Shown: positions 50,768 to 62,941 of the stretch, piece by piece
Position numbering within the stretch: position 1 is the stretch's first letter
Layout of the letters: every line of letters begins with the position of its first letter
Assembly (NCBI GenBank): GCA_018398805.1
Contig: JAGFBZ010000172.1
Span: 1,178,001 to 1,242,000, forward strand
Reading direction: 5' to 3'
Length of the DNA: 64,000 nt
From: Hirundichthys speculiger
Taxonomy: Eukaryota > Chordata > Actinopteri > Beloniformes > Exocoetidae
Program-made: the position numbers and the translations under genes
Notes under the pieces: generated by a model
What the model was told of the DNA's origin: nothing
What the model saw: the letters and a program-made list of their open reading frames with translations, nothing else
The model's database searches: none

Positions 50768-52209
50768 CATCTCTTCATTTCCCCCCCCCCCCCCTACACT
50801 GAAAACTGAAAGCAGTGAGGAGAGCAGGCATGATGTGGAGGATGTTTTTAGTGCTGCAGTCTGCAGGTGAAATCAGGCCATTTCGGATGAAGAAAAAAAA
50901 ACTCACTTCTGTAAATTAGCTTAGAGTACAAACATGAGGCTTTTATTGTTCTGTCTTCTCTTGTTAGTGCTTTAGTTTTCTTTCCAAACATCTGCAACAC
51001 TTATTTCACACAATCTTTAAGGGCCATTTCCATTTTTTTAAACTGCTGGGCTTATACTGATACAATAACCTCATAAGCAAAAAAAAATACATAAGTCTGC
51101 ACCAGCATCACTTCTTTAGGTGTTCTTGACTAACTGAAAAGTAACCTGTGCACCTGTAGTCAGACGAGTGTCTCCCAGGAATTCTTCCCACTGGCAAACT
51201 GACAAAAAAAAAAAGAAAAAAAAAACCATTGTGCCAGAGCCTCAGCCTGGTACTGTAGCAGGGTTTAGAGCAGGATCATGGATAGATGTGCGTTTTGCCA
51301 TTAGTAAGAGCAGATGCGTCATTCTTGCCTGCAGGTCAGACAGCCAGTAATTTCACTGTCAGCAGAGGACGCAGATGTGGCCTGCAAACTGTTAGTTCAT
51401 CTTCAGACTCTTAAAGACAATGACATGTCTTTGAAGAACTGAATCCCTCCCCATCACAGACAGATATTTACCTTCATAGTGGTAGACTTTAATAAAGAAA
51501 CTGCTCATGGAAATGGCTGTCTCAACAATTTGATTATCTACACACCCACACACATATATGAGTAGATATATAAATGAATGTATATGTAGCACTACTATTA
51601 TACAGATTACACCATTCTCTTGACTGTAATATGAATAAATGGGAGATTATTTTTCCGTACATGATAAGATCTAACTAAATATTTTATTATTTTTGAGCAC
51701 CTCATATGGCTCAACGAACGTTTTATGAATTAGACACCCGTGAAACGCCTTTTTTTTTCTCTGCAAGATAGAAGAGGCCCAGAAGCAAACCAGAAATTGA
51801 CAAAAGGATCAGCAGCGGGAGCATTCATCCATCCACTCATTAAATGTATCTGCATGAATTTTATGGACTGCATCCCACGTCCCTTTTGTGGGTTTCACTG
51901 TGGAAACAGCTGTTAGGGCAAGCATCTTATGTCAGGGGCTCTATCCAAAAACGTTTGCTTGATAATGAACTTAATTAAACGCATTGGACAAAACATGCTG
52001 TACATTTAGGCATCACCTAGGATTGTATGTCAACGTGGCTTTAATAAAGACAAAAAGCTCACCTTTGCAGATTTCTATCCGGCTGCTATCCACCGCGTTC
52101 AGCACCCGCAGAAACACCACCACCGTCAAGACAGACACGTTGCGCAATGCAACATTGAACTTCCGATTCCAAAATAAAAGCCTCCTCAATTCATAAGGAC
52201 GATCTATCG

Positions 52210-52210
<1 letters not shown>

Positions 52211-52303
<93 letters not shown>

Positions 52304-52325
52304 GTTGTTGCTGTTGTTGTTGTTA

Positions 52326-52388
<63 letters not shown>
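52211..52388. repeat. (TTA)n microsatellite, about 178 bp
   Basis: A TTA/ATT array with a short GTT-rich interruption at 52303-52322. The apparent poly-Ile/poly-Asn frames are artefacts of the repeat. Confidence 0.97.
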
Positions 52389-52885
52389 GAAGAATGAGAA
52401 ATGTGCTCACAGTTACCCATGGCCTGTCATAATGTTCCACATTTAGATTGTTTTTACATCTGACACAACACTCCCCATTTATCCAGGCTTTGGACCATGA
52501 TGAATGTCTGGGGTAGTAGGGGCCAAGGGGGGGTCAGTATATTGCCCAGATTCACTTTAGCAAAAGACAGGGCTGGGGATCAATGTGATGACCTTTGATC
52601 AATCTGGTGAATCTTCTGGTTGGACGGCAACAAAGGTTTACACATTATGGTATAGCTATCAGGCACGATTACAAAATGTTTGGAAAAAAACTAAACAAAT
52701 TCTTCACAGATGAAAAAAAGAAAATGCTGCAATGATGACATTTTGTATATTTTTCAAGAAACAGTAACTTAATTATCACAATAGTGTCTGATATGTACTT
52801 CATTTTATTTCTATATTAATGTTCTGCTCTTTGTTCACTCATGATCAACTTTTATCAAAGAGCTAACTCTTGGGTCATGCAATGC

Positions 52886-52894
52886 TATATATAT

Positions 52895-52978
<84 letters not shown>
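52886..52978. repeat. (TA)n microsatellite, about 93 bp
   Basis: A TA array with one phase break near 52906. Confidence 0.97.
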
Positions 52979-52984
<6 letters not shown>

Positions 52985-53339
52985 ATTATTAACAATTAAT
53001 AATTAAGTTTTAATTAGTTGGCAGTAAATAGTGCAATATCTTCTCATTAAAATAGAGTATTAAGTAGAATAATGACCAAACAACTCAATCAAGTCCCACT
53101 AGACCTCCTCAGAGCTGCAGTGTATAGTATCTACTCTTGAGTCACTTTCAAATCATTTAATTTAATCTAGTTATTTCTTCAACAACTTTATGAATCAGTA
53201 GTCTTAATCATGAGCAACCGAATGAGTAACAGGCTACATAAAACAGTTGGCCGTAGTTTAATCAGATTTTCAGAAAGTTGTCCGGTTTTATTTTGAAAAC
53301 AAATCACATTTCCTGCCTATTTATAACACCGTTAACTTT

Positions 53340-53480
53340 ACATTGCGTTGTTAAGGAAATCACAGGTGGGCGGGATTGCAGAGGGTGGGGCGGGTATGTA
53401 GATGATTGACGGCTTGTCTGACGAATCAGGGGCCGCAACAAAACTCCCGAAACATTCCACCTCAAATACTGAACCGGTTA
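53340..53480. promoter_or_regulatory. GC-box-rich stretch, possible promoter or enhancer
   Basis: Inside AT-rich DNA, this block carries GGTGGGCGGGATT and GGGTGGGGCGGGT (Sp1/KLF-like) and ATTGACGG/TGACGAATC. Its G+C content is well above its surroundings. It could be an upstream promoter for rab3a (minus) or part of a repeat; no linked exon was identified. Confidence 0.25.
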
Positions 53481-54671
53481 TTTATTATTGATGAGCGCAG
53501 CAGGAGAGGCTGAATTATTGATCAGGAGGTCAGCAGTAACCACTGCTGCCACTTCCACAACAGCTTACACCGATTTTATGATGGTTATTGTATCTGAACA
53601 CCACGATGACAGTACACGCTTCAAGCTAAATCAGCCTCGAACATCGCATCCTCGACGTCATTGCAAAGTTGACCTGTTGTCCTGGATCTAACATTCTAGA
53701 TTAATATATAGTATATATTATATACCCACGTGCCCTGTGAGTATATATAGCCGGAGACTTTTTCTGTCAATAACAAACCTCAAAACTGTTCACTGTGAGA
53801 TTCTTTTAGACAGTTTGCGTCTGTTTGAGACAACAGATGTCCCTGGTCACTTTGACCCTATATCAAAGTGTTTCTGGGTCAAGGAAATCTAAGACAAAAA
53901 AGACAGTAAGATGCTAGAAAAAGTCAGAGATCTCGACCCTGACTGTAACAGTTGGCTCAAGTTCACAGAACATTTCATGTATCACAACCATTTGTTTGAT
54001 CTTTGGAAAAAGCAGGAATTTCAGTCCTCTGTGCGTTTGTGTAATTCCAGCGACTGCTCTGCTTAGGGCTCTGGAGGTTCATGCTGATATCAAACCAGAC
54101 CACATGGTGCTGGTAAACCATTAGTGACAGCCCTTTAAGGTGAACCTGAAGGTCCTGCTGCCTCCCCCCCGGGATGAAGGTGTAATATGTGGACTCTGTG
54201 TCCTGGCATTCCTGTACCTTGGAGCCATGGCCACTGCAAACAGAAAACACTGAGGATCATTGATGCATTTTTTTCTCATTTTTATTATCTGGATGACCTG
54301 CTGGTGATGCAACCAGGAAAAGTGATCCCTGCTGATTGTGAAGACAAAAAAAGCATTCATCAGCCTCCAGATATTAGCAGTGAATCCAGGAAAACGGATC
54401 ACTAATAGAGAAGCTCTCAGTCACGATTTCATAACTACGAAGCGCCTTCTTCTTGCTCATAACAGCCCTTTTGTTATCTCAAGCAAAGACAATAATGACA
54501 ACCTGCCACTTTGATGAGGGAAACTGCAAACAGCAGAACTTCTGGAAGCAATGGCAGCAGCGATCAAAAACAACAGCAGCCTGAAACATCGTGACTGACA
54601 GAGTCACTGCTCACAGGGAAGGTGGAAACCATCCAGAGCTCCATCTGAGGGTGGAAACAAAAGATGTGAAG

Positions 54672-54960
54672 CTGTGTTCATTAAGAGGAAGTAGCATCAG
54701 CACCAAAGAGCAGCAGAACACCTCTATATTACTGTCAAAAAAATGGAACATCCAGTAAAAAGGTAATACCCTCTGTACCAAGATGAGCAGCACAAATCTA
54801 AAACACTGTCAAAAATGAAGAACATGAGTTCAGCTCCAGTCAAGAGAAAGCAAACATCTGTGATGGCAACCAGGACAAGTGTGGAACGTGGACTGTCAAA
54901 AATGGAACATATGAAGCCAATTCCAGTGAAGAGGAAGTAACATCTGAGCCAAGAACTGCG
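54672..54960 (+). repeat. Degenerate tandem repeat, about 70-90 bp unit, coding-like
   Basis: Four units can be aligned. Each has CTGTCAAAAATGGAACAT-like sequence followed by CCAGTGAAGAGGAAGTAACA-like sequence. In one frame the units read VKKMEHPVKR, LSKMKNMSSAPVKRK and LSKMEHMKPIPVKRK, with stops after some. The two last units are also open together in another frame. It looks like a decayed repetitive coding array of unknown origin. Confidence 0.5.
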
Positions 54961-54978
54961 TCAGTTCTCTCCTAGTGC

Positions 54979-55030
54979 ACCCCCCCCCCCCCCCCCCCCC
55001 CACCCCACACACACACACACGCACACACAA
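54979..55030. repeat. Poly(C) run followed by (CA)n
   Basis: About 22 C, then CACCCCACAC and a CA array. Confidence 0.95.
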
Positions 55031-57095
55031 ACACTAATCAGGAAGGTTGACTGGTGTTTCTAGATCATCTGTAGGGGTGAGCGTGCATGGTTGCTTGTGT
55101 CTGTGATTGATGATCTAGATTCTAGATCATTACATTTCAAAGAGTTGTGCTAAAGTTCTCGTGTAAAATGTACATTTCATATACATATAAGTAAAAAATA
55201 CATGTGTTTTTTAATTGTATTTATTTATTCATTACTTGTTAAGACAGTCAAGATTTGTAAACCCAAAAATTTACTGTCAACAAAAACAGATACAGATTGT
55301 TCCCTCTTGGCAACATTTCATTCAATTTCTATCATTTATTTATTTTTATGTACCATTAAAGATACAGATACATTAAAAGAAATGTCCTGGAAATTATTAC
55401 TATTTAAGGTGCACTAATGAATTACAATAATGAGATTTGTTATATATGCTACAGTCTCTTAATTCACTTGTAATGCATATAGTTATGAAATTTTGACTAC
55501 ATTAAATATGTTTTGACATTGTCAAGTCTATTTCTTCTGTTTCATGAAGGACAGATACGTAGTTTGAAGCTTGTTAACTGTATTCACAACGTGGTGCTGT
55601 AGAGGCCTTATTGCACTTAAAGGAAGTCTATTTTTTAATGTACAGTAAAACAAACAGTGATATGTCATTAATAGTTTAAAGATAAATTAATCTACTCATG
55701 CACCATCAGATTTTGGCATCTTGACATTCATATTTGGTGACAGAAGAGGACAGAAAGCTCTACGACCCATTTGTCATCTACAATCTGTGCCAGAACAAAT
55801 ATATACATTAAATGTGTTTCTTCTGCAGTCTGTGAGTTTAAGGAGGTATGAGAGATGAATCCAGCCACCTTGTTAACCTGCAATCCCACCTCTCCTTCCT
55901 CATAGCAGGCTGCAGGATCAAAGGGGTTGCACAGTTGGAAAATTTATCCTTGTCTGCCTGAAGCCTGAAGAAACGACAGACCCAGAGTTGTTCCGATTGG
56001 AGCATCCACTTTTGAAATCCACTTGGTGAAAGTGTTCCTCACATGTGACATCTTTGAGGAAATTTTCCCACTCCTGCTCAGTAAGGATCAAATCTGCTTG
56101 TCACATCAAATTAAAGAGTGCAGAGCTGTCTATAGAAAATCGGATGCACATGCTTTGATGCTAATACTTACCACACGCAGCTAACCCCACCATAAGACCA
56201 GCATGCAGATATTTCAACATTTCTTATTTCTCTGAAGTGTCAGCGGTCAAGTGTGCTGTGTAGCGATTCATCCATGACCCTGTCTGTGCAGCTGGAAACA
56301 TTTGTGTAATTGCATTTTCTTCTTCTTCAGTCCAGCCCAAGTGTCAGTTTCAGCTTGGTTAAATGTGTAACAGGGGGTGTTACTTCAACCTGAAACTGAA
56401 GACATTCAGCTACAGGAAGCACAGTGTGCTGAACTCCTACAAAACCTTTGTTATTTTAAGAGAGATATTTGTCACTGTTACAGTTTGCTTAGAAAGTACT
56501 ATTACTCAACTAATTAATATCCAGCAAATAAAACTGTAAACATAAATATAGTATGCTTATTATTATTGGATGGGTAAATGGATTATGTCATGCTCACATC
56601 TTTTTAAACAATCACTATTAATTCTAAAGCTTTTATTAATGTTAAGTGAGTTTTTTAATGCAGAAGTCTTCTCATTTTATGCTCATTCTTCCGAAAATGA
56701 CACTTTTACTCTGATGAAGATTATTAGCAAATAGAACTCTAAAGTTAATTATTTTAATCTTATTGTGTTTTGTTAATTCAAAATCCCTAAGTAGGGAGAT
56801 TATCTATTTAAATTTTCTTTTACAACACTTATGGAGGACACAACAAATCTATCAATGTGATCTAACCTTATTCCCTCATACTGAGCATAAACAATTTTGA
56901 GAATTTTACTGCGTTTGATCCCACCAAAAAGCATCTATAAAATAATACGGTGTGTAAAGAGAATGAAAAACTATTATTTAATAATCAATTAAAGTCAAGA
57001 TGTGTTATAAACCTTTTTGTTAACATACTATATCTGCTCTTTCTACTTCCTGAACTGGATGGACTCACGTGGTTGTGTGTCGTTTGCTCCTCCAG

Positions 57096-57111
57096 GTCAG
57101 CAGGGGGCGCT
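57096..57111 (+). promoter_or_regulatory. mpv17l2: Strong CTCF-like motif at the mpv17l2 promoter
   Basis: GTCAGCAGGGGGCGCT fits the CTCF core at all but one position (TCAGCAGGGGGCGC against CCASYAGRKGGCRS). It lies about 110 bases upstream of the donor of the mpv17l2 noncoding exon. Confidence 0.5.
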
Positions 57112-57124
57112 AACATGTAAACAC

Positions 57125-57224
57125 ACGCTGGTTAATCTAATCTGTGTTGAGGTCATGGACGGTTCCTCGTCGTGAGAAACTAAAACCAGACAGCGAACTC
57201 GTTTCAAACACACTGTTGGACTTC
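57125..57224 (+). other. mpv17l2: Probable mpv17l2 noncoding first exon
   Basis: It ends in CTTC before a GTGAGTATG donor (57225). A matching acceptor (TTTTTTTCTTCCACAG) ends at 57921. The 5' border is a guess. It contains a short ATG frame at 57155-57175 (MDGSSS). After splicing, a second upstream ATG is created at 57922, out of frame with the main start, and its 16-residue frame overlaps that start. Confidence 0.5.
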
Positions 57225-57952
57225 GTGAGTATGTTAAATGAATATTAAGTGCTGTTATTTACACATGTTCAGGATGGGAGGAGAAACGCATGTTTCGCAC
57301 AAATCTGTTCCGACACGGCAGCGTCATCATCCAGTTTGTACACCAAAGTCAGATTTTGTTGGGTCAATAAATATTTAATTATACTGTCGTTCTTTTCTGG
57401 CTGCATAGACGGGTCATTTGGTCTAAATTACCCATGTGGGGTCCATTTAAAACTAGGTAGGGTCCCAGATATCGGACTGTTGAACTTTGAACCGCAGAAT
57501 TGTCTCTTTGTGTGGAAAAATGTCTGTGTGCACAAGACAATGTGTAAAATAATATTTTAAATAGATGTCATTTATTTTATTGGGGTGGTATTTTGTGTAT
57601 GAGTGCACATGTTTTAGTTCTAATGCTTTTAATGCCATTTCCAGTGGCAAACAGACGTGTTAAAATTAACTTTAATACAAGCGCATACTGTTCCTGAGGC
57701 TTTTGTTTCTATACATTATGATCCAGATCTCTTCCACAGATTGAACTCTAATTTCATATTGTTTGGCCTTTTACAAGGAATGAAGCCAGTATTTCCAGAC
57801 AGATGCAATCACAAGTATTTTACTTAGTCCTCAAGCTTCTTCTGACTGAATAAAAGGAATTTATATGACTGTGAAGAGTTGGCCTGAGTCGTTGAAACTG
57901 AGCTGTTTTTTTCTTCCACAGATGACAGCGTTCTCTCTGCGGTCCAAACATC

Positions 57953-60900
57953 ATGCTTCCCCGTGCAGGTAAAGAGTTCCTGGTCCGCATACGGTTCTCC
58001 TGGAGGCCGCTTTTCCAGGGCCGGTACCTGCTGCTCACCAACACCCTGAGCGGAGGGATCATGCTGTCGCTGGGAGACATCCTGCAGCAGACCCGGGAGA
58101 CCCGGAGGAAGCCAGACAGAGTCCGAGACTGGGGGAGGACAGGTGAGTCGGGGAGGGGGCACTGATATACAGGTGTAGCTGAACACTGGTCCAGCAGGTC
58201 CAGCTGCTTTAATTTACAGTTCCGGGTCAGTCGATATGTCGATGTCAGTGATCTTGTTTTGTGGGCTCAGATGATGGCACAACAAGAATCCTTTGATGGA
58301 AAAACAAGACGTTTTCAAGGAAGTCATAGGTGTATAATAGGTGTAATAATGTGCTGACTTTGTCTCAGAAAGTTGCAACGGGACCAGCAGCTTTATCTAG
58401 AACCACGTTTAATATTTAAGTAGTGCAGTGACACTTCCAGTGTTTCCCAGCTGTTTAAATCTGTTGCCTCTCAGTTCATAGGGACACTTTGGGTTGTCAA
58501 ATTTTTGTTTAGTTTTATTCTCTATCAAAGTTTTAGTGTGCAAGATGTATGGGATATTTAATAAATGAAATGCAATATAAAATTAATATCTACCCGTCTG
58601 TCTTTTAAATAGATGTTCAGTATATTTCCTTTGTCCTTATTCACTTGGTTGTAGTGCTGGGCGATATGGAAAAAATCATATATCACGATATGGACTATTT
58701 TATATCATGATAACGATATATATCACGATATACCATAATAAAGTATGTTTTCAGTTATTGTCTGAAAAGTTTGACAAAAATTTCATTGCTTACTTTTCAA
58801 CTCTATTTTGAAAAGACATTTAGCTGAACTGTCACAAACATACATTTTAGTGCGGCAAAAACAGGTAGGTACAGAGGTACAGTAGCTTTCACATTTTTTT
58901 TAAAGTGCACAACAGTTTCTGAGAGGAAAAACACATTTTTGCACTGAAGTTCAGCTATAAAAAATAAACACAAATTATTTTTCAACTTTCTGAAATCTGT
59001 AACCTTGTAGTGCAAAGTTTGCAAACCAATATAAAGTCTAAAGTAAACATCAGGGTGAAGAGAACTCTGTTTAAGGCATTAACCATGAATAAAAGTGCAA
59101 ACATAAAAGGCTACTTTGTAGAAGCAGATATGATTCTATCAAATTTATCATTACAGGTTATTTAATTACATATTTGCTGTAATAATTGATAAAATTAGGT
59201 TAGAAACGATAGAAACGATAGAAGAGAAATGGCATGATATACACTTTTATATTGTCCCCACGATATGTATCGTCATATTGCCCAGCACTACTTGGTTGCA
59301 GTATTCATCGTTCCATTAGGTGTCTCTAAATGTCTAACTGGAGCAGTGAGGAAATACAACACCTAATCACTCTCTTTCTACTTTCAAAGTCTTTTCAGTT
59401 CAAAGTTTAATTTTTAGAACAAAATAGCAAATCTGAAACTCAGTTTTCTTTCTTAATAAGAGTTTGTCCAAGCGACTATCTAAATAAAACAACATGACAA
59501 AATAAAACATAACTTTTGCAGCATTTTATTGCAATTCTGAGACTCATTGTTCTTAATATCTCTCTCCTTTTTTTTCTCCCTGTATTTATTTGCTCCTAAA
59601 GGTCGCATGTTTGTGGTTGGATGTTCGTTGGGTCCACTGCTGCACTACTGGTACATTTGGCTGGACAGAGTGTATGTGGGGAAAGCTTTGAAGACTCTAA
59701 GCAAGAAGGTTCTGGTGGACCAGCTGATAGCCTCACCAACACTGGGAATGTGGTACTTTTTAGGTAAGAAAGACTTAATGACAGTTTCCTAATGACACGC
59801 TCGTATGAAAAAGCTTGTACAAAGGTTGTACATCAAGACTAAACGCAGTGTATACAAGATGTTTATAGTTCAAAGTGCATCTGTGATAAATGTTTAGCTT
59901 TGACTGACGTAGTTGACAGTTATGTTTCTCTGAGGTCAACACTCGTTCAGTTACTTACCTTATCTTAGGCTGATTTTAATTACCCACGTCACTGACGCAC
60001 ATCTGACGGGCAACTCTGTTTATCACAGGTATGGATCTCATGGAGGGACGCTCTTTATCTGATGGATGGGCAGAGTTTAGAGACAAATTCTGGGAATTTT
60101 ATAAGGTGAGTTGACGTATCGGGCTCTGACAGGCCGATTATAACGTATGCACTCACATTTTTGCTCTCTAACATTTTGTCCTCTGGTTTCTGTTTGTGAT
60201 GGAGTAAATTAGCCAACAATCTTTTGTAGTTTTTAGTCACGTAGGTGTAACTGTACGCCATATATAGTAGTTCAAATTGCATTAGTTGAAAGGTCCATGT
60301 TCTGATTAATGTAAAATAAAAGCTCTAAAAATGTTTTACTTCTCCATTAACTAGCTTTCCTCTGAGTAGGTTTCGAATGCTTAATTGTGGTGGTAACATG
60401 AATTTTAAGAGCTCATAAAGTTCATTTACAGATTATTTTCTTTATTTGTGCAGTCTGAAAGCTTCTGATAATGTAATTTCCTTTCAAAAGCTCAGTAGAT
60501 GCCCTGACAAAGATACGTACAAACACATTTTAGTCATTTATTAACTAACTAATTGGTTATTAACAGTAATTGATAAAACTGCACAGTCATGGTACCATTC
60601 TCTTCCCATCTGATATTAGAGTTTCAGGTACAAGTTCACTTGGGTGGAGAGGTTATAACTCAAAAACACTTAAAGTATCTTGAACAACTTCACTGTTGAA
60701 TCTTTGCGTTTCAGCTCAGCTGCTGATGAGAACTGAGATGTGTTACTGTTAGATAGTAAACGACAGAAGATTTGTTCTGACCCAGGAGAGTCACTGACTC
60801 TCTTAAAGAGAAGAGCTTTTCAGAAGTTTTCAAGCTAAGTTAAAATATAAAGGATAAAGAAATGGAAAGAACTGGGTAAGAAATTAGAATAACAAGGACA

Positions 60901-61522
60901 TATTGCGCTTCTGCATTACCTTGTGAATGAGACCAAAACGCACTGATCAAACATTAAAGCTGTTTTTTATACAGGTGCTGGTGCAGTTTTGATCTGTCAT
61001 GCTACGTGATGACTTGAACTTCTGCTAGCGGTCAGTAACTGTGTTTGTCCTCATGTGCTCAACCGTGTTGTTCTTCCCAACAGGTGGACTGGTGTGTTTG
61101 GCCGGCAGCCCAGATGATCAACTTCTACTTTCTCTCTCCCAAATTCCGTGTCGTGTACATCAACTTTATCACCTTAGGGTGGGACACCTACCTCTCCTAT
61201 CTCAAACACAGAGTAAGTCACTTTTTAAAAATATGTGAACAATTTATTAACATGCGGTCTTTAAACAAAGCACATGCTGACACTATCATTATATACTGTC
61301 ATGTCCTGGGATACTACAAGGGGGAGGGGGGACGTACTTTCACATTTTCTGTTGGTTAAAGTGAAGTCAGAGTGGTTATTTCAGCATGTGCATTAATGTT
61401 GGTTCTTGTTGACAGGATGACAACGCCAGCATGCTGAACTGGCATCAGCCAGCAGTACGGTGGATTCACAGCAGGATGAGCTGCAGCAGACGAAACCCCT
61501 GGAGGACAAACCTCAGTTATGA
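57953..61522 (+). CDS. mpv17l2: Mpv17-like protein 2, mitochondrial inner membrane (5 coding exons)
   Basis: Coding exons are 57953-58142, 59602-59763, 60029-60105, 61084-61212, and a last exon ending at 61522 or 61538. Residues 1-186 are firm. The family (Mpv17/PMP22) has four membrane segments. MPV17L2 sits in the mitochondrial inner membrane and is needed for assembly of the mitochondrial ribosome. Visible are [16 protein letters not shown] (20-35), [41 protein letters not shown] and [20 protein letters not shown] (W149-P150). These are followed by [16 protein letters not shown] and [12 protein letters not shown] (175-186), the family's C-terminal signature. Length is 216 or 226 residues depending on the last exon; human has 206. 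Exon phases agree at every junction up to exon 4. In human the gene is next to RAB3A, as here. Confidence 0.95.
58652..59290. mobile_element. Complete hAT-type MITE in mpv17l2 intron 1
   Basis: The ends are inverted repeats: TAGTGCTGGGCGATATGG on the left and, read from the right, TAGTGCTGGGCAATATGA (16 of 18). It is flanked on both sides by CTTGGTTG (58644-58651 and 59291-59298), a perfect 8-bp target duplication as made by hAT transposases. It is 639 bp long and has no transposase. The interior carries CGATATAT/ATCACGATAT repeats next to the ends and a T-rich centre. Confidence 0.9.
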
Positions 61523-61538
61523 AGTTCATAACATATAA
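61416..61538 (+). CDS. mpv17l2: mpv17l2 last exon, two possible reading frames
   Basis: Using the better acceptor (TTCTTGTTGACAG, exon from 61416), the protein ends [14 protein letters not shown] ... SYEVHNI with a TAA at 61536-61538. Using a second AG 14 bases later (exon from 61430), it ends [19 protein letters not shown] ... EDKPQL with a TGA at 61520-61522. The second looks more like a natural hydrophilic tail (GC-rich third positions, acidic and Gln-rich). A one-base assembly error after the first acceptor could also link the good splice site with the good tail. Confidence 0.5.
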   Translation, partial: DDNASMLNWHQPAVRWIHSRMSCSRRNPWRTNLSYEVHNI

Positions 61539-62450
61539 GAACATTCTGCTGTTTTTATGTATTTTTGGCTTTATTCCCTCCACTCGGAAAATGCTGCAGA
61601 ACTGTTGTGTGGACTTCTGATGGCCATATTTATCTCTGAAAGAGTTCAGGATGTTTGATTTGAAGAGTTGAATCATTTTAACGTGTCTCCAGTCAAGTTC
61701 GTCTATTTATGTCTGAATGACGTGCACTCCTGTGGGAGCATTCAGGGATGAAAAGCAGTTAAACTGCCCTCAAACATGACACTTTCCTGTCAGAAAATCC
61801 ATTTTGCACATGCTGGTTGTTGTAGAGAAACTTACAATGCAAACAGACAGTTAAGTTTTCTTCTTTTTTTTTTTTTTTTCTTAAACAAGTGCCATCTTTG
61901 TGACGTACCTCTAACTTTAAACTGACTGTGATATTACTGTTATTTCATATTTATTTATTTTAAATATGTTGTCATGTAAGAACCAGTGCAAACATGCAAC
62001 CGTTTGAAACAACAAGTCCAGTTAATTTGTGTCAACTTTGCCTTAATGTGCCGTCTGGTGCTGCACTTATCATTCCAGATACTTTCCATCTACTCAGTGT
62101 GTTTTGAAAACCTATGAAACGGTGCATGATTGAATGTACACTGTGACTAGAGTTTAATATAAAATAATCAACTGTATATTTGATCACACACCCGCTAATT
62201 TAAATATAATTTTGGATCCTCATAGGCTGAAGGTGGTCTAGTACCTTTAAACTGATCTGTTTTAACAGTTTAACTGTCTGAACAGATGAAAATCTGTAAA
62301 ACGCTCGATATCATAGATATGAAATTACTGCAAGTGTCTTTTGCAAATTTTGTGTCCATAAGACACATTTATGATAAAAGACTTGATCAGTTGTCTCCAC
62401 ATAAATATTCATTGTTACCTGTGTAACTCTGTACATATTTGTTTAATAAA
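61523..62450 (+). other. mpv17l2: mpv17l2 3'UTR (inferred)
   Basis: Noncoding, with a T run at 61865-61880, ending at AATAAA 62445-62450. Confidence 0.5.
62445..62450 (+). promoter_or_regulatory. mpv17l2: Probable mpv17l2 poly(A) signal
   Basis: AATAAA within TTTGTTTAATAAATC, followed by a T-rich stretch (TTTTTATGTTTTGTG) as expected downstream of a cleavage site. Confidence 0.55.
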
Positions 62451-62941
62451 TCTAGTAGAATTTTTATGTTTTGTGATAAAAATAGATAAGTGGGTTTAAT
62501 GAATCGGCTCTCTGTCTTCAGTGGACTTGATCCTGTTGAGGAAACATTTTCTTCCACGTTTAAACCAGCATGCTGGTACCCTCCATGGTTATAAAAATGC
62601 TATTAATGTCGGTCCACTTTAAAATGACTCCTAGGATCTGAGATGAATATTGAAGCAACATCCTCAAGAATCTTTTTTTTCTTTTATGCTGAATTAAATA
62701 TGCCGATAAGCTTATTTGAACCCGTACTATTCTTATATTTCAGTTCAAATGGAGGCTGTTGATTGACATCATGCTGGACATCATGGTTTGCTGTGGCTGA
62801 TGTAAAAATATGAGTATATAGTTTTTCACAGGAAAAAAGATTGCTCTTGCAAAGATCATATAATCGTCTGGGTCATTCCAATATTAAATCTAAGGGTTAC
62901 TGAAGAAGGAATAATTACTTTTATACATTAAGTCAGACCCG

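Larger units (their letters stand above)
40553..57095. other. Intergenic region between rab3a and mpv17l2
   Basis: About 16.5 kb upstream of both genes (rab3a minus, mpv17l2 plus). It must contain the rab3a promoter and any noncoding 5' exon, which I could not place. Transposon and microsatellite features are listed separately. Stretches 41400-42900, 46000-47200, 50000-52200 and 55050-57095 hold no gene I can support. Confidence 0.45.

Noticed and set aside
52013..52420. Long minus-strand frame of poly-Asn/poly-Ile
   Set aside because: It is the translation of the TTA microsatellite.
53975..54405. Overlapping frames of 70-90 codons on both strands
   Set aside because: No similarity or splice context; both strands are equally open.
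57820..58186. Minus-strand frames of 86 and 120 codons across mpv17l2 exon 1
   Set aside because: Antisense shadows of a coding exon whose plus-strand product is clearly Mpv17-like.
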